From assembly GCA_036500605.1 (NCBI GenBank), contig DASYBU010000005.1:331716-395715 (forward strand): a stretch of DNA of 64,000 bases. The letters are read 5' to 3'. The DNA is from JAFALK01 sp036500605 (GTDB lineage Bacteria > Pseudomonadota > Gammaproteobacteria > Burkholderiales > Burkholderiaceae_C). Shown one piece after another: positions 32,909-40,447 of the stretch (positions are counted from its first letter, which is position 1; each line of letters begins with the position of its first letter). The notes under the pieces are model-generated. The model saw nothing but the letters and a program-made list of their open reading frames with translations, made no database searches and was not told the DNA's origin. The translations under genes were made by a program, and so were the position numbers.

Positions 32909-34132
32909 ATGTCGGAACACAGCCCTTGGCCGCGCCTGCTTGCGCATTGGGATGGTCGGGGGCTGAACACCGCGCAGTTGCACAGCGATGGGCGGCGCAG
33001 CCATGCCGCTCTGCGCTCGGTGGCCGATGCGGCGCAGTTGCCGGCGGCGCTGAGGACTGAAGCGCGCGGCCTGTGCCATGTGGCGCTGGTGATGGACGTG
33101 CCGGCGCGCCTTGGGGATGTCGAGGTCTTGCGGCGCCGCCTGGATTTGCAGACGCTGTTGGCGCTGGAGCCCGGTCATGCGCTGGCGCTCGCCTTGCCGG
33201 AAGCCGATCCCGCCTTGTTGCATTGGCTGGTGCCGGCTTCGACAACGCCCCCCACCTTGCTCTGCCGCTGGGGCGAGCCTGATCAGGAAGCGCGGCTGTT
33301 CACGGCCGACGGCCAGCCGCCCGCAGCCCTGAACGCGCTGCTGCAACATCCCTTGAGCCCGCTCGATGAGGATGAGGCGCTGCTCGTCGATCAAGCGCGC
33401 GAGGAAGGGCGCCTGTGGCGCTTGGGTCAGCTGTTAGGCCCGCAAGGCCTGATGCGTGCCTACCAGGCCCTGGCCCGCGCCGAGCAACGCGCTGAATCGC
33501 CGTGGCTGACGGCTGAGCATCTGCTGGCCCTCGCGCCGCACGATGCCTTGGCGCGCCGCGCCTGCTCGCTGGTCTGCGGCGCGCTGGCGACGCTGTGCGC
33601 CCTGCTTGCTCTGGCCGGTGAGCGCAGCGTGCTGCTCTGCGGCGCGTGGGAGGAGATGCGCGGCGTGCTGCGCGACTACGCCTGGGAGCCGCGCCTCAAG
33701 CGATTGCTCGGCGGGCGTGCGCCGCAACCGGCGATTGCCTGCTGGGCCGAGCAGGCGCCGCAGCTGACGCTTTGTTTCGACGGCGCTGCTCGTGCGCTCG
33801 CCAGCCATTGGCGCGAGCAGAGTGAACGTCGTGGTGACGGCATCAGCGAGTTGGTCCGCGCCAGCTACGAGCGCCTGAGCCGCAGCGAACGCCGCGTGGC
33901 CGATCTGGTGCTGGCCGATGCCAGCGCCGTGCTGCGCTCACCCACCGCTGAGCTGGCACGCCATGCCAGCGTGAGCCAGCCGCAAGTGATCCGCTTCTGC
34001 CGCAGCCTCGGCTTCGAGGGCGTGAAGGATTTCAGGCGGGAGCTGGGGACGAGCCTGGCGCTCAATGCGCGGACTGACTGTCTCGCACCCGAACGCCGTG
34101 AAATACCCCAGGCAGAAAATCATGGTCGTTGA
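32909..34132 (+). CDS. Degenerate glucokinase fused to an RpiR helix-turn-helix, lacking the SIS domain
   Basis: 407 residues from ATG 32909. The first 320 residues align by eye with proteobacterial glucokinase (LLGPQGLMRAYQALA, like the SGPGL..Y.AL motif, and a LTLCFDGAARAL end), but key motifs are lost: the LADIGGTNARF loop reads LAHWDGRGLNTAQ, and the catalytic LND is LDLQ. It is therefore unlikely to phosphorylate glucose. Residues 326-385 form an RpiR HTH (VSQPQVIRFCRSLGF). Burkholderia glk-HexR fusions have a SIS domain next; here the frame instead ends after about 20 residues, inside toxin-gene DNA. It probably senses a sugar and regulates the locus, or is decaying. Confidence 0.7.
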   Translation: MSEHSPWPRLLAHWDGRGLNTAQLHSDGRRSHAALRSVADAAQLPAALRTEARGLCHVALVMDVPARLGDVEVLRRRLDLQTLLALEPGHALALALPEADPALLHWLVPASTTPPTLLCRWGEPDQEARLFTADGQPPAALNALLQHPLSPLDEDEALLVDQAREEGRLWRLGQLLGPQGLMRAYQALARAEQRAESPWLTAEHLLALAPHDALARRACSLVCGALATLCALLALAGERSVLLCGAWEEMRGVLRDYAWEPRLKRLLGGRAPQPAIACWAEQAPQLTLCFDGAARALASHWREQSERRGDGISELVRASYERLSRSERRVADLVLADASAVLRSPTAELARHASVSQPQVIRFCRSLGFEGVKDFRRELGTSLALNARTDCLAPERREIPQAENHGR

Positions 34133-34256
34133 AGTCGCCGGCTACGCCTATCTGGTGCCCTTCGTTGAAGAGGCCGACCATTTCTTCCTCAAGACCATCA
34201 TCCCCAGCCGCAAGGCCACGCGCGACTTCATCGCGAAGGAGTCTGACGATGTCTAA
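34065..34256 (+). pseudogene. 5'-truncated BrnT-like toxin gene
   Basis: The frame reads SHPNAVKYPRQKIMVVEVAG, then YLVPFVEE and FFLKTIIPSRKATRDF, matching the C-terminal half of BrnT-like small toxins of about 90 residues. The N-terminal half is missing: the upstream DNA is the end of the glucokinase-like/RpiR gene. The junction lies near 34060-34086. The antitoxin gene downstream overlaps its stop by 8 bp and is whole, so the toxin arm appears disabled. A short product from ATG 34122 is possible but would lack half the fold. Confidence 0.65.
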
Positions 34257-34563
34257 GCTCGATCCGTATGAACTTGAAGTTCTCGAAGCCTACGAGGCGG
34301 GCAAGCTGAAACCGTCCGCCAGCAAGGCGGAGTTGCAGCGCATGCGCGCGGCGGCTCGAGCCACGGCGGTCAAGGACAAGCGAGTCAATATTCGCCTGTC
34401 ATCGCTCGACTTGTTGGACATTCAGTCCAAGGCCCTTGAAGAGGGCATGCCCTACCAGACCTTGATCGCCAGCGTCTTGCACAAGTACGTGACGGGTCAG
34501 CTCGCCGAGAAAGAAAAGGCGGTGCCGACCACTCGGCGCCGGCAGGCTGCGCGTTCGAGCTGA
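34249..34563 (+). CDS. BrnA/CopG-like antitoxin, orphaned
   Basis: 104 residues from ATG 34249 with GAAGGAG upstream. The sequence has the features of antitoxins paired with BrnT-like toxins: a charged N-terminal part (MSKLDPYELEVLEAYEAGK) and a ribbon-helix-helix region with KDKRVNIRLSSLDLLDIQSK, then ALEEGMPYQTLIASVLHKYV. It overlaps the 3' end of the truncated toxin by 8 bp, as is usual for such pairs. As the toxin is incomplete, it may simply repress its own promoter or be dispensable. Confidence 0.7.
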   Translation: MSKLDPYELEVLEAYEAGKLKPSASKAELQRMRAAARATAVKDKRVNIRLSSLDLLDIQSKALEEGMPYQTLIASVLHKYVTGQLAEKEKAVPTTRRRQAARSS

Positions 34564-34603
34564 CGCCCTTTTTCCTTGCTTGCTTCGTCGCTGGGTTGGC
34601 CGC

Positions 34604-35215
34604 TTACTTGGTCGGCTTCGGCGAAATCTGGTCGAGCTGGTCTTCCGTCACGATCTCGAAGCAGCGCACCACCTTCTTGACGCCTTCGATCGTGCGGATC
34701 AGATCGCTCGAGCGGTCGGCTTCGCGCTGGGTCACCCGGCCCATCAGGTAGACATTGCCGCGTTCGACGATCACGTCGAAGGCGCTGGAGACCAGATCCT
34801 TGGTGTTGACCAGGGTGGCCTTGATCTTGGTGGCGATCAACGCGTCGTTGGTGCGGCTGCCCAGCGAACTGGCCGGCATCACTTCCACTTCGTTGATCAC
34901 GTCCTGCACGCCGTCCACGCCCTTGCCGATGGTGGTGAGCTGCTCGCGCGCGGCGTCGGAGTTGGCTTCGCCGGTCAGCAGAAGCACGCGGTTATAGCTG
35001 TTGCTGCTCACGTGGACCTTGTCGCCCAGCTCGTTGCGGATGCGCAAGCCCGACTTGACTTCAATCGCCTGGTCATCGACCTGCGCGCCCGAACTGCGGC
35101 GATCCGTGGCCATCAGGGCGCCGCCCACCATGGCGCCGCCGACGATGATCGGCGCGCAGGCGCTGCTGGCCAATGCCGCGAGGAGGACGAGGGTCAGCGG
35201 AGCAATGCGTTTCAT
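34604..35215 (-). CDS. dolP: DolP/YraP-type BON-domain outer-membrane lipoprotein
   Basis: 203 residues from ATG 35215. A lipobox (AALASSACAPI) anchors it in the outer membrane. Two BON domains are present, roughly residues 55-120 and 130-200 (LLLTGEANSDAAREQL; VYLMGRVTQREADRSSD), with C-terminal FEIVTEDQLDQISP. DolP maintains outer-membrane integrity in Gamma- and Betaproteobacteria. It lies 11 bp downstream of diaA on the same strand, the common diaA-dolP arrangement. yraN, often upstream, is absent here. Confidence 0.85.
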   Translation of the reverse strand: MKRIAPLTLVLLAALASSACAPIIVGGAMVGGALMATDRRSSGAQVDDQAIEVKSGLRIRNELGDKVHVSSNSYNRVLLLTGEANSDAAREQLTTIGKGVDGVQDVINEVEVMPASSLGSRTNDALIATKIKATLVNTKDLVSSAFDVIVERGNVYLMGRVTQREADRSSDLIRTIEGVKKVVRCFEIVTEDQLDQISPKPTK

Positions 35216-35226
35216 GGTCGGGAGTC

Positions 35227-35778
35227 CTATTCGTTGGTGCCCAGCAATTGCAGATCGACTGCATCGCAAAGACAGTGGATCAGCAGGCGCTGGGCTTCGG
35301 CCACACGCGCGGCCCGGGTGGCCGGCACGCGAATTTGCACATCGGTATCGTGCAGCAGGGTGCGCAGATCGTCTTCCATGCCGCCGGTCAGGGCAATAAC
35401 GCTCATGTCCTGCGCATGGGCGGCTTCGAGCACGGGCTTGAGGGCAGCCGCACCGGCGCTGTGCGCGTCGAGCAGCAGGAGCAGATCACCGGGATGACCG
35501 AGCGAGAGCACTTGGCGCGCGGGTTCGGGCTGTTCGGTCAGGGCCAGCGCGGCAAGGCCGGGGCGGTCCTGCTCGAAGCGGCCCAGCAGCAGCGTGGCCA
35601 TGTAGCGCGCATCGAGGCTCGAAAGCCCGAGGCCGCAGCACAGCACGCGATTGCCGCCGGTGATGCCGTCGACCAGCATCTGCGCCGCAGCGTCGAGCGG
35701 GCGGGAGAGCGATTCGGCCACCTGGTAAAGCAGGTCGGCGCTTTCGAAAAATTGCTGTTGGATGCGGGGCTCTTGCAT
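35227..35778 (-). CDS. diaA: SIS-domain protein DiaA (GmhA-like)
   Basis: 183 residues. It resembles the phosphoheptose isomerase fold with the SIS core: IQQQFFESADLLYQVAE at the start, the glycine-rich VLCCGLGLSSLDARYMA, and GHPGDLLLLLDAHSAGAAA. The catalytic residues of GmhA are not obvious, and the context with dolP identifies it as DiaA, which in E. coli helps DnaA at oriC. An LPS heptose role is less likely because no other heptose genes are here. Confidence 0.75.
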   Translation of the reverse strand: MQEPRIQQQFFESADLLYQVAESLSRPLDAAAQMLVDGITGGNRVLCCGLGLSSLDARYMATLLLGRFEQDRPGLAALALTEQPEPARQVLSLGHPGDLLLLLDAHSAGAAALKPVLEAAHAQDMSVIALTGGMEDDLRTLLHDTDVQIRVPATRAARVAEAQRLLIHCLCDAVDLQLLGTNE

Positions 35779-35836
35779 GAGCCCGCATCATAAGCGCAGG
35801 ATCGGACCCGAATCCGGGTCTACCCTTGGGCGTCGC

Positions 35837-36373
35837 TTAAGGCGTCTTGGCCTCGGCCAGCGCCTTCAATCCCAGCAAGCCCGATTGAAAGTCCGGCCCG
35901 ACCAACTTGTTCATGAACAGGCCCATCCAGCGCTGCAAGGGGTTGCTGCCCATGTCGCCGTTCATGGTCCAGGTCACGAGGCTGCCGCCGTCCTTGGGCT
36001 CGATCGTGAAGCTGCCGGTCGAAGTGGAATTGAAGTCGGGGAAGAAGAGTTCGTAGTCGACCTTGTTGGGCGGCGTGACGGCGGTGAAGGTCATGCGGCC
36101 GTCGCCTTCGGTCTTGCTCTTCCAGGCCCACACGGCACCGGCGCCGACCTCGGGGCCGCTGTACTCGACCGCCATGTTCGGGTCGCGCTTGTTCCAGGCG
36201 CTCCAGCCCTTCCAGGCCCGCGGGCCGGCGATCAGCGGGTAGATCTTGTCGGGCGTGGCGGCAATCTGCTGGCTGCGCGCGATTGCATAGTGGGGCGACA
36301 GGAACATGCCGCCGCCGAACAGGATCAGGCACAGCAACAAGATCAGGCCAAGCAGAAACTTGAGGATCTTCAT
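35837..36373 (-). CDS. SRPBCC-fold (START-like) membrane-anchored protein
   Basis: 178 residues from ATG 36373 (MKILKFLLGLILLLCLILFGG), one N-terminal membrane helix. The rest matches the polyketide-cyclase/SRPBCC fold: ATPDKIYPLIAGPRAWKGWS, GPEVGAGAVWAWKS, and a hydrophobic core ending GLFMNKLVGPDFQSGLLG. It binds a hydrophobic ligand; the role is unknown. It lies 58 bp beyond the diaA start on the same strand. A longer upstream frame is not supported. Confidence 0.75.
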   Translation of the reverse strand: MKILKFLLGLILLLCLILFGGGMFLSPHYAIARSQQIAATPDKIYPLIAGPRAWKGWSAWNKRDPNMAVEYSGPEVGAGAVWAWKSKTEGDGRMTFTAVTPPNKVDYELFFPDFNSTSTGSFTIEPKDGGSLVTWTMNGDMGSNPLQRWMGLFMNKLVGPDFQSGLLGLKALAEAKTP

Positions 36374-36663
36374 GCGAGGGCTCCTTTTGTCGGAGCGCCC
36401 AGCTTGCAGGCGCCGGCCGGAGCCGGCAATGCGCGAAAACGATAGCTGTAGGCCAGATGACAGATAACAGGTGACAGGTGACAGGTGATGGAGGTCTTGA
36501 CGATGGATTTGAGGCCGACAGCTCCGAGTGGTTCTCGGTTCCGCCGGCGGCGCCGCACGGGCAGAACCTGACCTTGCCCTCGGATTCCGTATCCCATCAC
36601 CGTGCGGCGATGTGGCTTGTCGGGGCCGTCGAGGCCGCGTTTCGCGCGGCCCGAGCTGCTTGA
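36374..36663. other. Gene-poor stretch with tandem ACAGGTG repeats
   Basis: 290 bp. It contains the three-copy tandem ACAGGTG repeat (36467-36487), the promoter area for the SRPBCC gene, and the 3' flank of the minus-strand gene ending at 36664. A plus-strand frame (36478-36663) has no ribosome site and no protein-like composition. A GC-rich hairpin (GGCCGCGTTTCGCGCGGCC, about 36630-36650) without a T-run may act as a weak terminator for the 36664 gene. Confidence 0.4.
36467..36487. repeat. Tandem repeat, three perfect ACAGGTG units
   Basis: ACAGGTG occurs at 36467-36473, 36474-36480 and 36481-36487 without a gap, preceded by the related CAGATGACAGATAACAG. It lies in a non-coding stretch and could expand or shrink by slippage. 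Confidence 0.75.
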
Positions 36664-36921
36664 TCAGTGCAAGTCGCCTCGAGGTGACGGGAACAGCTCG
36701 GCGTCCTCGTCGGGCCAGGTGTCCTCGATCAGCACATGATCCAGCGCTCGTCGCTGGTGCAGTTCGGTGCGTGCCCGGCGGATTTCGCGTGCTTCGATGT
36801 CGTGGAGGTGGTTGAGCAAGCCCCAGCCGCTGTCGGGCAGGAAGATCGACTCGGCCGAATAGCTCGAACTGCCAAATTGCGAATCGGGCTCGGTGTCGGA
36901 GAAAGGGGGCTTGTCTTGCAT
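36664..36921 (-). CDS. Hypothetical acidic protein
   Basis: 85 residues from ATG 36921 (MQDKPPFSDTEPDSQFG); a longer start at 36969 is possible. The protein is hydrophilic with the stretches ESIFLPDSGWGLLNHLHDIEAREIRRARTE and DTWPDEDAELFPSP; no membrane helix or signal peptide. I do not recognise the family. It sits alone between the SRPBCC gene and the thioesterase gene. Confidence 0.5.
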   Translation of the reverse strand: MQDKPPFSDTEPDSQFGSSSYSAESIFLPDSGWGLLNHLHDIEAREIRRARTELHQRRALDHVLIEDTWPDEDAELFPSPRGDLH

Positions 36922-37014
36922 GGACGAGTTTGTACCCCGCCGGCCCGCCGCGACTGTCCCCTGATTCAAGGGTTAGGGCGTGGCCGAAGTCACGCGGGCC
37001 GCGTGGGATTCCCC

Positions 37015-37485
37015 TCAGGGCGCCTTGGTCCGCTCGCTGAATTCGCGGCGCTGCTGCCGGCGCACCTCGGCCGCCGCGTGCCGGCGCAGCTCGTCGGGCG
37101 TGCCCGGCACCAGCGGCGGCACGGCCACGGGCTTGCGCTCGTCGTCCACCGCCACCATCGTGAAGAAGCAGCTGTTGGCGTGGCGTGTGGCCTGGGTGCG
37201 AATGTTCTCGGTCAGCACCTTGATGCCGATCTCCATCGACGAGGTGCCCGTGTGGTTGACCGTGGCCATGAAGTGCACCAGCTCGCCCACATGGATGGGC
37301 TGGCGGAACATCACCTGGTCGACCGACAGCGTCACCACATAGCGCCCCGCATAACGGCTTGCGCAAGCGTAGGCCACCTGGTCGAGGAACTTGAGGATCG
37401 TGCCGCCGTGGACATTGCCTGCGAAGTTGGCCATGTCGGGCGTCATCAACACGGTCATCGACAGTTGGTGTGCGGGCAGACTCAT
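37015..37485 (-). CDS. Acyl-CoA thioesterase (YciA-type hotdog fold)
   Basis: 156 residues. The hotdog core NFAGNVHGGTILKFLDQVAY contains the catalytic Asn/His/Asp pattern of the family; next DQVMFRQPIHVGELVHFMATV and RTQATRHANSCFFTMVAVD. It hydrolyses medium/long-chain acyl-CoA in the cytoplasm. The C-terminal tail is rich in Arg (RRHAAAEVRRQQRREF). It ends upstream of the MFS gene and is not part of the hexarate operon. Confidence 0.85.
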   Translation of the reverse strand: MSLPAHQLSMTVLMTPDMANFAGNVHGGTILKFLDQVAYACASRYAGRYVVTLSVDQVMFRQPIHVGELVHFMATVNHTGTSSMEIGIKVLTENIRTQATRHANSCFFTMVAVDDERKPVAVPPLVPGTPDELRRHAAAEVRRQQRREFSERTKAP

Positions 37486-37513
37486 GACGCCATCCTAACC
37501 AGTTAGTTCTTCG

Positions 37514-38902
37514 TCAGATCTTCTTCAACTCGAAGCGCTTGATCTCACCCACGACGAACAGATAGCAGAACACCGCAACCAGCGCGTTGGCCGCCACGTA
37601 GACGAGCGCGGCGCTGAAGGAGCCGGTGCCCTTGATCAGGTAGCCGATCACGATCGGTGTGGTGATCGCGGCGGTGTTGCCAAAGGTGTTGAACAGCGAG
37701 CCGCTGAGGCCCGAAATCTCCTTGGGCGAGGTGTCCGACACCACGGCCCAGCCCAAGGCGCCGAGGCCCTTGCCGAAGAAGGCGAAGGCCATGATGGCGA
37801 CCACGAGCGTGGAGCTCTCCACGTAGTTGCAAGCGATCATGCTGGTGGACAGCAGCATGCCGACCACGATGGGCGTCTTGCGCGCCACGGTCAGCGACTT
37901 GCCCTGGCGCAGCAGGAAGTCAGAGATCAAACCGCCCAGCACGCCGCCCGCAAAGCCGCAGATCGCTGGCAAGGCGGCCACGAAGCCGGCGGTGAGAATC
38001 GACATGCCCTTCTCCTTCACCAGGTAGACCGGGAACCAGGTGAGGAAGAAATAGGTGAGCGTGGTGATGCAGTACTGGCCGATGTAGACGCCCATCAGCA
38101 TGCGGTTGCTGAGCAGCTGCGCGATGTAGTTCCACTTCGGCGCTTCCGTGGCCTTGGTCTTCTGCCCGAGATTCTGGTCCATATTGACCAGCGCGCCGCC
38201 TTCGGCGATGTAGTCGAGCTCGGCCTTGTTGATGCTCGGGTGCGTCTTGGGGCTGTAGACCAGCTTGAGCCAGAAGCCGCTGAAGACGATGCCGAGCGCG
38301 CCCATCACATAGAACACCGAAGGCCAGCCGTAGGTGTGCGTGATCCAGCCCATCAGCGGCGTGAACAGCACGGTGGCGAAGTACTGCGCCGAGTTGAAGA
38401 TGGCCGAGGCCGTGCCGCGTTCATTGGCCGGGAACCAGCCCGCCACGATGCGGCCGTTGCCGGGAAAGGAGGGCGCTTCCGCCGCGCCGACCAGCAGCCG
38501 CAAGGCGAACAGCACGACCACCGCCGTGCCCGCCGTCGCGGTCAGGAAGCTGATGCCGCCTTGCAGCATCGTGAACACCGACCACAGCAGGATGCTGTAC
38601 GCGTAGACCTTCTTGGAGCCGAAGCGGTCGAGCAGCCAGCCGCCCGGCAACTGCGCGATCACATAGGACCAGCCGAAGGCCGAGAACACATAGCCCATCG
38701 TGACCGTGTCGATGCCCAACTGCTTGGACAGCACCGGCCCGGCGATCGAGAGCGTCGCGCGATCGGCGTAGTTGATCGTCGTGACGAGGAACAGCATCGC
38801 CAGCACGATGTAGCGCTTGCGGGTGCGCGTGGCCTGTGCGGCGGCTGATTCTGAGGTGGCGGCGCTGTCGGGCAGCGGCTGGGCCGCGCTGGCAGTGTTC
38901 AT
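37514..38902 (-). CDS. Glucarate/galactarate MFS transporter (ACS family)
   Basis: 462 residues from ATG 38902, with AGGAG just upstream. About 12 membrane segments; the start of TM1 (RYIVLAMLFLVTTINYADRATLSIAGP) is typical of the anion:cation symporter family including GudP/GarP. The motif AEAPSFPGNGRIVAGWFPANERG is also family-specific. It lies at the 3' end of the operon with KGSA dehydrogenase, gudD and kdgD, so hexarate uptake is the expected role. The spacing to the dehydrogenase gene is 91 bp. Confidence 0.88.
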   Translation of the reverse strand: MNTASAAQPLPDSAATSESAAAQATRTRKRYIVLAMLFLVTTINYADRATLSIAGPVLSKQLGIDTVTMGYVFSAFGWSYVIAQLPGGWLLDRFGSKKVYAYSILLWSVFTMLQGGISFLTATAGTAVVVLFALRLLVGAAEAPSFPGNGRIVAGWFPANERGTASAIFNSAQYFATVLFTPLMGWITHTYGWPSVFYVMGALGIVFSGFWLKLVYSPKTHPSINKAELDYIAEGGALVNMDQNLGQKTKATEAPKWNYIAQLLSNRMLMGVYIGQYCITTLTYFFLTWFPVYLVKEKGMSILTAGFVAALPAICGFAGGVLGGLISDFLLRQGKSLTVARKTPIVVGMLLSTSMIACNYVESSTLVVAIMAFAFFGKGLGALGWAVVSDTSPKEISGLSGSLFNTFGNTAAITTPIVIGYLIKGTGSFSAALVYVAANALVAVFCYLFVVGEIKRFELKKI

Positions 38903-38993
38903 GCTTGTCTCCTGAAGGGGAATGAGGCGTGGAGCACTGCCGTCTGGCGCGGCTTGGTGCGAGTTTTGCGCGAGTCTTGTTGAGTCGTTCGAT

Positions 38994-40433
38994 TTACGCT
39001 TGCGTGTAAGCCGTCTTGACGGTGGTGTAGAACTCGTTCGCGTAGCGACCCTGCTCGCGCGGGCCGTAGCTGGAGCTCTTGCGGCCGCCGAAGGGCACGT
39101 GATAGTCAACACCGGCAGTGGGCAGGTTGACCATCACCATGCCGGCCTGCGAGTGGCGCTTGAAGTGCGTCGCGTACTTCAGCGATGTGGTCGCAATACC
39201 GGCGGCGAGACCGAACGGCGTGTCATTGGACATCGCCAGCGCTTCTTCGTAATTGCTGGCACGCATCACGCTGACCACGGGGCCGAACACCTCTTCGCGG
39301 TTGATGCGCATCTGCGCGCTGGTCTCGGTGATCAGGGCCGGCGCCATGTAGTAGCCGGGCTGGCCGTCGCTGCTCTTCTCGATGGCCTGGCCGCCGTGGG
39401 CGAGGCGCGCGCCTTCTGCCTGGGCGATGCTCACGTACTCGAGATCCTGGCCCAGCTGGGTCGGGTCCACCACGGGGCCGATGTCGGTGCCGGACTTGCG
39501 CGCGTCGTCGATCTTGAGCGTCTTCATGCGTTCGACCATCGCGGCCACGAAACGGTCGTGGATGCCTTCGGTCACGATCAGCCGCGACGAAGCGGTGCAA
39601 CGCTGGCCGGTCGAGAAGAAGCCGCTGTTGATCGCGGCGCCGACGGCCACGCCGAGGTCGGCATCGTCGAGCACGATCATCGGGTTCTTGCCGCCCATCT
39701 CGAGCTGGAACTTGGCCATGCGCGAGACACAAGCCGCTGCGACCTTCTGGCCCGTCGGCACCGAGCCGGTGAAGCTGATGCCAGCGATGCGCGCATCGGC
39801 CAGCAGCGTGGCGCCGACCTCGGAGCCGCGGCCCATCACCAGGTTGAACACGCCGGCCGGCAGGCCGCTGCGCGAGAGGATGTCGGCCAGCGCCCAGGCC
39901 GAGCCCGGCACCAGCTCGGCCGGCTTGAAGACCACGCAGCAGCCATTGGCCAGGGCCGGTGCAATCTTCCACGAGGGGATCGCGATCGGGAAATTCCAGG
40001 GCGTGATGATGCCGACCACGCCGAGCGCTTCACGCGTGATTTCCACGCCCACGCCAGGTCGCACCGAGGCCAGAGCCTCGCCGCCGGGACGCAGCGCTTC
40101 GCCGGCAAAGAACTTGAAGATGTAGCCGGCGCGGGCCACTTCGCCGATCGCTTCGGGCAGCGTCTTGCCCTCCTCACGCGCCAGCAGGTCGCCGAGCTCG
40201 TTGCGGCGCGCGAGGATCTCGGAGCCGGCAGCGTCGAGGATGTCAAAGCGCTGCTGCGGCGTGGACAGGCTCCAGGCCGGGAAGGCGGCTTGCGCGGCGG
40301 TGATGGCCTGCAGTGTCTGCGCAGCGTCGGCCTGCGCGTACTCGCCGAGCACATCGTGCGTGTTCGACGGGTTGATGTTGCGGCTGACCTTGGGGCCTTC
40401 CAGCCACTCGCCGCCGATGAAGTTCTTGAACAT
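38994..40433 (-). CDS. 2-oxoglutarate semialdehyde dehydrogenase
   Basis: 479-residue aldehyde dehydrogenase. The catalytic cysteine is in GFFSTGQRCTASSRL, the general base Glu in FQLEMGGKNPMIVL, and the N-terminal MFKNFIGGEWLEGPK is typical. In the glucarate/galactarate pathway KdgD yields 2,5-dioxopentanoate, which this enzyme oxidises to 2-oxoglutarate. It follows gudD on the same strand with a 14-bp gap. The cofactor may be NAD+ or NADP+. Confidence 0.88.
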   Translation of the reverse strand: MFKNFIGGEWLEGPKVSRNINPSNTHDVLGEYAQADAAQTLQAITAAQAAFPAWSLSTPQQRFDILDAAGSEILARRNELGDLLAREEGKTLPEAIGEVARAGYIFKFFAGEALRPGGEALASVRPGVGVEITREALGVVGIITPWNFPIAIPSWKIAPALANGCCVVFKPAELVPGSAWALADILSRSGLPAGVFNLVMGRGSEVGATLLADARIAGISFTGSVPTGQKVAAACVSRMAKFQLEMGGKNPMIVLDDADLGVAVGAAINSGFFSTGQRCTASSRLIVTEGIHDRFVAAMVERMKTLKIDDARKSGTDIGPVVDPTQLGQDLEYVSIAQAEGARLAHGGQAIEKSSDGQPGYYMAPALITETSAQMRINREEVFGPVVSVMRASNYEEALAMSNDTPFGLAAGIATTSLKYATHFKRHSQAGMVMVNLPTAGVDYHVPFGGRKSSSYGPREQGRYANEFYTTVKTAYTQA

Positions 40434-40447
40434 GATGATGGGTTTCC

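Noticed and set aside
36478..36663. Small plus-strand frame after the ACAGGTG repeats
   Set aside because: No ribosome site, no recognisable domain, and it is in a repeat-bearing gap.
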